The notes under the pieces: generated by a model | What the model was told of the DNA's origin: nothing | Databases searched by the model: none | Seen by the model: the letters and a program-made list of their open reading frames with translations, nothing else | Shown here: piece by piece, positions 57,258 to 64,000 of the stretch | Layout of the letters: each line of letters begins with the position of its first letter | Position numbering within the stretch: the stretch's first letter is position 1 | Origin: Siphonodentalium dalli | Lineage: Eukaryota; Mollusca; Scaphopoda; Gadilida; Siphonodentaliidae | DNA length: 64,000 bases | Direction of reading: 5' to 3' | NCBI GenBank assembly: GCA_032622095.1 | Contig: CP136069.1 | Coordinates: 67,043,319-67,107,318 of the forward strand | Translations under genes and position numbers: made by a program

Positions 57258-57519
57258 TTAACCCTTTCTATACTAAATACTCTTTGACGATAGTTCCCTT
57301 TTAATAGGAAATGTTCAGATAATACGTTCAACATTTGTTGAACTTATTATCAAAATATTTCCCAGCAATGAACATGAATTCTTCTGCACTTGTATTATCT
57401 TTTCGTACATCGGTTGTCTGCTCATTTTCACTGAATACCCCTCAAAATGAATAATAGACTATTCTAATGTGTACTTTTATAACTGAGTGTGAAAATCCAT
57501 TTAGTACAGAAAGGGTTAA
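57258..57519. mobile_element. piggyBac-like MITE, TACTAAATACTC type
   Basis: TTAA at 57258-57261 and 57516-57519. TIRs CCCTTTCTATACTAAATAC and the near-inverse ATTTAGTACAGAAAGGG. Best complete copy of this type. Confidence 0.85.
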
Positions 57520-57569
57520 TGTGGAGAATATGTAAATGAACATTGGGGATGTGGACCATCCTTAATAAA

Positions 57570-58140
57570 CATTGCTATAAAGTGCTCTAGGTTAAGTACA
57601 GTTCAGATGACTAATGTGCAGTGGAGAATATGTACTGTACTGTCCCTAAGTAAATGACACATCAAACCGGGGTGGCACTCGATTAAACCGCATTTCAGTT
57701 ATAAACTCAAGACAACAAGAGGATTGTGTGATTAAAATGCATGTAATCACCAACTGGTACGAAAGTAACGAAACTAAGCTCCAGTACAATTGCAGCTCAA
57801 GCAAATTTATAGATGTCATGAAAATTAAGTTTGTCGGCATTCAGCAATTAGCTCCATTGAATCTGTAGTTGCAGTAAAGAATTTAATCACGGTGCCACAG
57901 CAGTCACGGAACAGTTAACTTCATGGTGCAGTTATGATTTTACCGCAGTTATAAATGCATAATAACCCAAGTTACTGGGTCAATTTACTTAGGACAGTAT
58001 AGTATATGAATATTTGCTATAAAGTGCTCTAGCTAAGCCATGTTCAGATTACTGTGTTAACTAATGTGCAGTGGAGAATAACTATATGAATATTTGCTAT
58101 AAAGTGCTCTAGGTAAAACAGTGTTCAGATGACTGTGTAA
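57570..58140. repeat. tandem repeat of about 64 bp, split by a MITE
   Basis: The unit TATAAAGTGCTCTAGGTAAA, then GTTCAGATGACT, then AATGTGCAGTGGAGAATA occurs near 57570, 58020 and 58092. A further isolated copy is at 60150-60215. The MITE at 57638-57999 separates the first from the rest. Confidence 0.7.
57638..57999. mobile_element. TA-flanked MITE, 362 bp, CTGTCCTAAGTAAAT type
   Basis: TA at both ends, CTGTCCCTAAGTAAATGAC and the inverse of CTGTCCTAAGTAAATTGAC, with interior inverted CAGTTATAAA motifs. Mariner-like by its TA flanks. Confidence 0.75.
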
Positions 58141-60513
58141 AAGAGAGGCTTTATGCCAAATTAAATGAATTCCTGGTATCAACAATCTAATATCGATAAT
58201 AATTTTTTTTTTTTTTAATAATTTGAGTCGAAAGGTGTTTTCTGTAAATGTTCATAACAAGTTATCATAAAATTTATTTTAATAGTTTTATATAAATTTA
58301 TTTTATGACTGAAGCCATAAACTAAGTTACGAATTTCCATGTAATGACGTAATCAAATTGATGGACCTATTCATAAGGACCGCCCACCTATAGGCTACAT
58401 GGTTACTGTTACTAGCATCCCAAGCCATCTCAATCTCTACATGCTCATTACGAAAATGGCGTCCAATGAGAACGGACCGTGTAATGCCATGTAACACGAT
58501 AGTATAGCTTCTTTCCGAGATTCATGATTTTCAAGATGCCCAAGTGTGTGTATGCATGCATCTTGTAAAAGTGACTGTCGTTTGATATAAACAAAAATAG
58601 AACCAGATTTGGAGAAAAAAAAACGAGTGATTTTTGGCCATTTCCAATAACCAACAAAGATCGATGTTTACGTTGAATCGAACAAAATGTGTAACTTCAA
58701 TATCGAATAGACTATCTAAAATCGAAGCAAGGCTAATAGCTCCTACCTTGATGAAATAAGCCAACCGGAGGTGTACATGTGGTAATTAATCTGTAATCCC
58801 GCTTTTGTCTAACAGTACATGTATCACACTCAGGCATCAAAAGCTGGCAAATAAATATAACGATATCGGTTCCCTGTACCTCGGGCTTCCTGCTTGCACC
58901 CCTGCGACATTAGAGGTGTCGACAACTTTGCGACCGAATGCAAAGGATTATCAAATAGTGGTCTTTTTAAATTCCACATCTTATTTTGCCTTCACTAAAA
59001 TACATTAAAGAAAACGCCGACTAGCATGGAGTCAGTTACATGTTGTCATGTGGCAACAATGGCACAAAGTGAACTCGTTCGGTGAAGGTTGCGTGTATAC
59101 ACCGCGAAGCACGTGCAATGTGTGAAATTTCGTGTCATTCTCTTGTAAAACATTTGTTGATTCCCATTTACCTGTACATTGTCCTAACAATGTGGGGGAA
59201 GCTTTAGATTCATAAATGGATTCAGTAAAACGTTCACAGAAGATCCTACAGGTTAGTGTGAATAGCAGACATTTGAAGTCAATATTACCATGGTGTTATA
59301 ACAGCTTCATGTACATATATAACGAAAAACACATCACATAAAAATACTCGCAGCACAATTAATATTCATAACACATCGATCGGGACTACTATTTCGACGT
59401 TTTAATTTGAAATTTTTTATCTAAACATTTGACTTTAAATAACATTAAGATCCGAGTGTTATCAATGGCATTGTTTAATCCAGCGTAAACACTTGTCTGT
59501 GTTACTTTTTGGTTTATCAAACCGAACTGAAAACAACAACATTGTAGCTAGATAACAGATATTTTGCTCTCATGTTTGTAAAAGCCCTACTGCTTATAAT
59601 GGTTGTTAGGGAGTAGCTTGTGGTGTCTTCCATATTGCTAGACAGACACGTGTCACATCGACAATTAAGCTATTGGTTCAATTTATATAATTGAAAATGG
59701 GGCGTACTTACGGATAGGTCCATTGGTTAGTGGATTGAACAACATTTGGCACACATTGGGTAAAAATTTATGTCAATATAGGGTGTCAACTCAATACACT
59801 GGCCAACTATACAATAAAATGAATACATTTCTGAGACAAGTATGCATATAATGTAACATTTTGTTTGATATGCTTGCCTGAAATTTGTACGAGAATATCT
59901 CTATGATGAGCATTTTATTCATTGCGTTATGGTTTTGCTGCCATCCATAAGATATTTTTAAACGTGCCAAGTCGTAATCCCTTCGTACTCAGGAGACAGT
60001 GATTTTGGTTGACTAACATGATTTATTACAGAGCGATGTCCATTTCCATTGGTACTCAACACTTGGCATGTTAGTAAAGTTCTTGTTATTAGTTCAGGCC
60101 AAAAAAATCCCTCAAATAGAGGACATTTTTGAGTACAGTCCCCCTTTAACTAATGTGCGGTGGAGAATATGTATATGAATATTTGCTATGAAGTGCTCTA
60201 GGTAAAGTCGTGTTCATATGACTGTTTTGCTATTGCATCCTTTGATTTCAGTTTAAGTAGATTATTTCAAGATTTCAGTCTGAGGCTTCAATATCCGGAG
60301 GATAAAGAAATGGGCTCTGTGAGTCCATCTGTCTGTCCATAACAACTTTGATGCTCTATATCTTGGTCATTATTAGTCGATTTATTTTTTTCGGAATTTA
60401 CAGCAACCCTTTGACAGAATGGAATCAAAATGGCATCAAATAGATTGTTCATGTTATCAATTACAATGTATTTCAAATGATCTAGCCAACTATTTCAAAT
60501 TACACAGTTCTCT
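58141..60513. other. no recognised gene
   Basis: Apart from the 64-bp repeat copy at 60150-60215, I see no repeat family, splice-bounded frame or RNA gene. This is the longest stretch in the window without a clear mobile element. Confidence 0.4.
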
Positions 60514-60961
60514 TTAACCCTTTACCCAACAGAAGGGCCCTGTGCCAATGCATTCTCTTATATATGCGAGTCGACCATAGGTCGCCTCGCATATATAAGA
60601 GAATGCATTGGCTTAACACATTAAAAATTATAAAATTGTTAAAGAATGTAAGAAAAAATGGTAAAAAGTGTTAAAAAAAAGATTCTTTTTAGGCCAATGC
60701 ATTCTCTTATATATGCGAGGCGACCTATGGTCGACTCGCATATATAAGAGAATATGCATTCTCTTATATATGCGAGGCGACCTATGGTCGACTCACATAT
60801 ATAAGAGAATGTATTGGCACAGGGCATAACTGTAACTATCACAATGTGGTCAAAGAGCCGGTTCCAATGATATCCATATTTGTATGGTTCTATTGAGACA
60901 GACCGAAGATATTTTAGGCTGTTGAAGCTTTATTTGGCCGGTTTGTTGGGTAAAGGGTTAA
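60514..60961. mobile_element. piggyBac-like MITE, TTTACCCAACA type, copy 4, three palindromes
   Basis: TTAA at 60514-60517 and 60958-60961; otherwise like 28863-29253. The second palindrome is followed by an extra copy (60752-60818), so this element is about 57 bp longer. Confidence 0.9.
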
Positions 60962-61487
60962 TATCTGATTGCATATTATTATACATAAAATATAGATAAA
61001 TGATTTATTGTTTATAACATTTTTTGTCATTACTCAGTCTTCATTTTGGATTATTAAACGAATGTAATAGTTAACTCTTCTTTATTAATTCAATCCACTG
61101 CATATTCTATAGTTCCAAAATTGTTTTTGTATGTTGAACTTATCAAGTGGTAATAAGTACAGGAAATTTTCAAATTTGTATTCACTTTATATATGGTATT
61201 TTGCAGTTTCTTTGAAATGCTGACAATATTCTTATCAGATTTACGTCTCTCAATATCTCATGGAGATTTCATTTCTGGGAGTGGAAGACCTTTGCCGAAG
61301 TAACGTCACACCATTTAAAATAAAATTCTAAAAATAGCTATGCATACCATGTTGGTTGTCAACCTATGGTGCACCTTATACATGTTGTAGCATGCCCACA
61401 TGCCCAAGGTGGGGAGAGTACGATATATTGCATCTGTGATGACTTTGCTGCCAAGTTAACATTTGAAAGTGTAAAGCAAACAAGAGG

Positions 61488-61527
<40 letters not shown>

Positions 61528-61588
61528 CCTCGTCGGATGATGGAATTTCCATTAAAATAAAATTCTAAAAATAGCATGTTGGTTGTCA

Positions 61589-61761
61589 GCCTATGATGCA
61601 CCTTATACATGTAGCTTCTTCATCTGATTTCAAGTTGTTAATGTCATCAATCTTCGATAAAGCACGGATGAGTGAAGTGCGTGAGAAGCCATTTTCTTTG
61701 TTTTCTTTGTTTGGGTGTGGCAACAACTCACACTCACTAAAGCACTGCCTTCGGGATTCTG
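61589..61761 (-). CDS. possible small exon, unrecognised
   Basis: On the - strand, after an acceptor-like TGACATTTCCAG, an open frame reads AESRRQCFSECELLPHPNKE, continues KENGFSRTSLIRALSKIDD, and reaches a TGA just past a weak donor-like AAG/GTGC. The peptide is polar and not repeat-like, and contains KEN triplets. I do not recognise the family and the splice signals are weak, so it may equally be chance. Confidence 0.2.
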
Positions 61762-61904
61762 CTGGAAATGTCACAGACCAATGAAATAGCACATAGTCTG
61801 AGCCATAGCCAATGAAATGGAGGGTATCCCTTCAATACAGAAAAGAAAACTGAGAGAGACATGAATCTGGTAAGATCAGCTTTTCAAAGTGACTGGGCAT
61901 TTTG

Positions 61905-62010
61905 TACAGTAATGCTCTAAGTAATCGACTTCTTAACCACAGCATAATTATGGGTAACTTTTCAGGATTTAGTCGGAAATATGGCTTGTTGCCATTCATC
62001 GGAAAGCTCT
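61905..62010. mobile_element. mariner-like MITE, left half
   Basis: TACAGTAATGCTCTAAGTAA through GCCATTCATCGGAAAGCT; the right arm is replaced by the duplicated segment. Confidence 0.75.
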
Positions 62011-62202
62011 GTGATGACTTTGCTGCCAAGTTAACATTTGAAAGTGTAAAGCAAACAAGAGGAACCCCCAATTAAGATGACAGAATTTCCATGAGAATAA
62101 TTTCATGATATCACTCGCGACGCTTGCATCAAAGTCTGTATGAGCCTTTACGACTGCTCGTCATCATCATTTTTGCGAAAACTAAATTTTCGGTACACAA
62201 TT

Positions 62203-62385
62203 TTAACCCTTTCATGATGGGAACAGCGCTGGTACAGCATCAAGGAACCTTTGCTAATGCATTCTCTTTTACATGTATATGTGAGGATTCCTTTATAAAT
62301 AAGAGAATGCAATGGCTTACAAGGTCCAGGTAAATATTGTTAGGCCAAAGCATTCTCTTGTATATGCGAGGCTCCCTAGGTCTTC
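62203..62385. mobile_element. piggyBac-like MITE, CATGACTGG type, truncated
   Basis: TTAA at 62203-62206 and CCCTTTCATGATGGG, one palindrome and the start of the second; then it switches abruptly to a sequence shared with 13225-13300. Confidence 0.7.
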
Positions 62386-62460
62386 GATTCATATTATTTT
62401 ATACCCAGGAAACTATATAAGCTTGTTATAGGAAGAGACCATCTTTAAGATTTGTTGTCC
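62386..62460. repeat. dispersed repeat shared with 13225-13300
   Basis: GTCTTCGATTCATATTATTT and ACCCAGGAAACTATATAAGC, closely matching the earlier site. Confidence 0.6.
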
Positions 62461-62629
62461 CCTTAAAAAACATTTTGGGTGTCTTTGCATCCATCATCAT
62501 ACCCAGATGATATCTTCAGTATTAATTAATGAAATTAAACAATATTTGGCATGTGATTTAATTGGTTTGGATCAAGTTCGGATATGGGTGAGGTCTGCCC
62601 ATTTTACAAGTTATGGTCTGCCCATTTTT

Positions 62630-63300
62630 ATACGCCAGTTTAAAAAAAAAAACGGATGTATTGTTATTGGTACGTCCACTGCATTGAGGTGTCCATCCAT
62701 CCTTTTTGCCTCTGGATGATAACTTAAAGAGTCTCAACTGAATGGAATGAAATTTTGTATGTGGGCTTAATAATACAAAATACAGGTCAAGTTAAAAATC
62801 GGGTTCTGCCCGCCAATTTTCACCAGAGTTATGGCCCTTTAGTTTGAATTTTCACTCAATTATAATTTCTGGATGATAACTTTAGTAAGTCTGAACTGAA
62901 TAAACTGAAATTTATTATGTGAGTTTACTAGCCCAAAATACAGGCAAAGTTTAATTTTGGGTTCCACAGCAAATTTTCAAAAGATATGGCCCTTTGTTGG
63001 AATTACCACGGGCGTGTTTTGCCATGCCCTCGCGATGTTCTTGTTACCTGTTATGATCATTGTTGACTTATAATTGTCCATTTTATTTTGGTTTCCAGAT
63101 GATAACTTTAGTTTTATTTATTCAATTATTTTCAAATTTGGTACATGTATATGGTATACTCACATGAAAATATGGGTCAAGTTTGAATAAGGTTGCGGTC
63201 CACCTATTTTACTGGAGTTATGGTCCTTGTCGACTAAGAATTTGCTGATTATCTTGGTTTCCAAATGATAAATTTAGCTTATGAGTTATTTGATTGTTTT
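62630..63300 (+). mobile_element. tandem-core element, diverged
   Basis: Starts with an ATACGCCAG, A-run, ACGGATGTAT hairpin-like block and GTCCACTGC. Four diverged core units follow (GGATGATAACTT near 62712, 62871, 63098 and 63263). A first end, GATGTTCTTGTTA, lies at about 63034-63046. The last units run up to the retroelement fragment. Confidence 0.55.
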
Positions 63301-63309
63301 CAAATTTGA

Positions 63310-64000
63310 TATACAGTATGGATTACTCTATACATGTTGTATATAGATGATCTGTTATCTGAACTCGAGGTATCAAACTATGGCCTTCGGATTGTCTCCA
63401 CAAACTGCGCGTCGCCAACTCAAGCTGATGATATGACGCTTTTTTCGCTCGCAAATGTGGGCCTACAACGTCTTTGTGATATTTGCACGCTGTACAGCCG
63501 ATTGTGGCGGTTTACATACAACGCACAGAAATGTAAAACCATTGTATTCAATGAAAAAGTGAAGAAACTACCTGTGCATCCAAGGAGATGGAAACTTGGT
63601 GACGGGTATGTTGAAGAAACTGATCACATAACCCATCTTGGCATAACGTTGCATAGAAACGACTTCGCTCGTGAGTTTATCGACTGTATTGTCAACAAAA
63701 TAAGATCCACCTACTTCATGCTGAGCAACGCTGGCATGTATGCAGGTGGAATCACTCCTCAAAGTTGCGAAACTCTTTACAGATCCATAATTATTCCAAA
63801 GGGTTTATACGGATCTGAACTCTTGTGTGGTCTATCAGAAGCCCATTGGTCAACTCTTGAGAAAATTCATCGCTTCTGCCTCAAGCATATCCAGGGACTT
63901 CCTGTACGTGCTCGCACTGATATCGTTTTGGGGATGCTTGGCATCCATCCTATCAAGTCATTGATTGATGCCAGGAAACTCAATCTGTTTGGAAGCCTAT
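63310..64000 (+). CDS. non-LTR retrotransposon reverse transcriptase, 5'-truncated, runs off the window
   Basis: An open frame without stop from 63310 to the window end (first Met at 63334). It starts inside the polymerase with LYIDDLLSELEVS, followed by the catalytic-loop equivalent ADDMTLFS and WRFTYNAQKC (the Lys-Cys step after the loop). A thumb-like part follows with HLGITLHRND, YRSIIIPKGLYGSELL and FCLKHIQGLP. The motif-A Asp and the PQG motif lie upstream in intact relatives and are missing, so the copy is 5'-truncated at the tandem-core repeat. It resembles the Jockey-like polymerases common in mollusc genomes. It belongs to a different subfamily from the - strand fragment at 13915-15075. 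Its 3' end is beyond the window. Confidence 0.9.

Larger units (their letters stand above)
61317..62102. repeat. segmental duplication with a 37-C tract
   Basis: ATGTTGGTTGTCAACCTATG and the following GCACCTTATACATGT at 61349 recur at 61577. CTGTGATGACTTTGCTGCC to AACAAGAGGAAC at 61433-61490 recurs at 62009-62066. In the first copy AAC is followed by 37 Cs (61490-61526), in the second by five. The second copy carries a half mariner-like MITE (61905-62010). Confidence 0.8.

Overview
The window is eukaryotic, intron-containing, AT-rich DNA packed with non-autonomous DNA transposons. It is most likely from a lophotrochozoan, probably a bivalve mollusc. This is inferred from the frequent TACATGTA-type motifs, the tandem-core repeats resembling bivalve pearl/HINE elements, and intron-split zinc-finger and THAP genes. 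There are no operons, CRISPR arrays, rRNA or convincing tRNA genes. Position 37010-37109 is a 100-N scaffold gap.

Host genes. Three related C2H2 zinc-finger exons lie on the + strand: 21687-23748 (complete), 37110-37923 (5' part lost in the gap, frameshifted) and 54852-56103 (complete). The two complete ones share five N-terminal fingers, a short DD/EE-IP-x-x-G motif, an acidic or low-complexity linker, and a C-terminal finger pair of the Ikaros/Hunchback dimerisation type. Both begin at a 3' splice site with ATG GCA exactly ten bases downstream, so they are either tandem paralogues or alternative 3' exons. A CpG-rich stretch with a TATA-like box and a consensus donor (about 16840-17132) is a plausible promoter and untranslated first exon for the first one. 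At 5600-5792 there is one exon of a THAP-domain gene.

Retroelements. Two 5'-truncated non-LTR reverse-transcriptase fragments are present: 13915-15075 (-) and 63310-64000 (+, running off the window).

Mobile-element layout. 1-10 kb holds old repeat DNA invaded by a tandem-core element (1341-2626), a hAT element with an exact 8-bp target duplication (2849-4057), a MITE (4534-5185) and a second tandem-core element (8021-9085). 10-38 kb is dominated by three MITE groups. One is a two-hairpin GAGGTCCCC family (about 13 loci). One comprises TTAA-flanked piggyBac-like MITEs that share a large palindrome. The third is a TA-flanked mariner-like CAGTAATGCCC family. 38.8-49.5 kb is one nested assembly: a TA-flanked element with CCGCGG-rich ends (38778-49537) is split by an 8.0-kb foldback element with an 8-bp duplication (39182-47216), which is itself invaded by a smaller foldback made of 17-18-bp direct repeats (39998-41180). 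50-54.8 kb has two more tandem-core elements and several MITEs. 56-64 kb is sparser, with a segmental duplication at 61.3-62.1 kb carrying a 37-base C tract.

The zinc-finger exons are the only strongly supported host coding sequence. Most other open frames are chance frames inside repeats.
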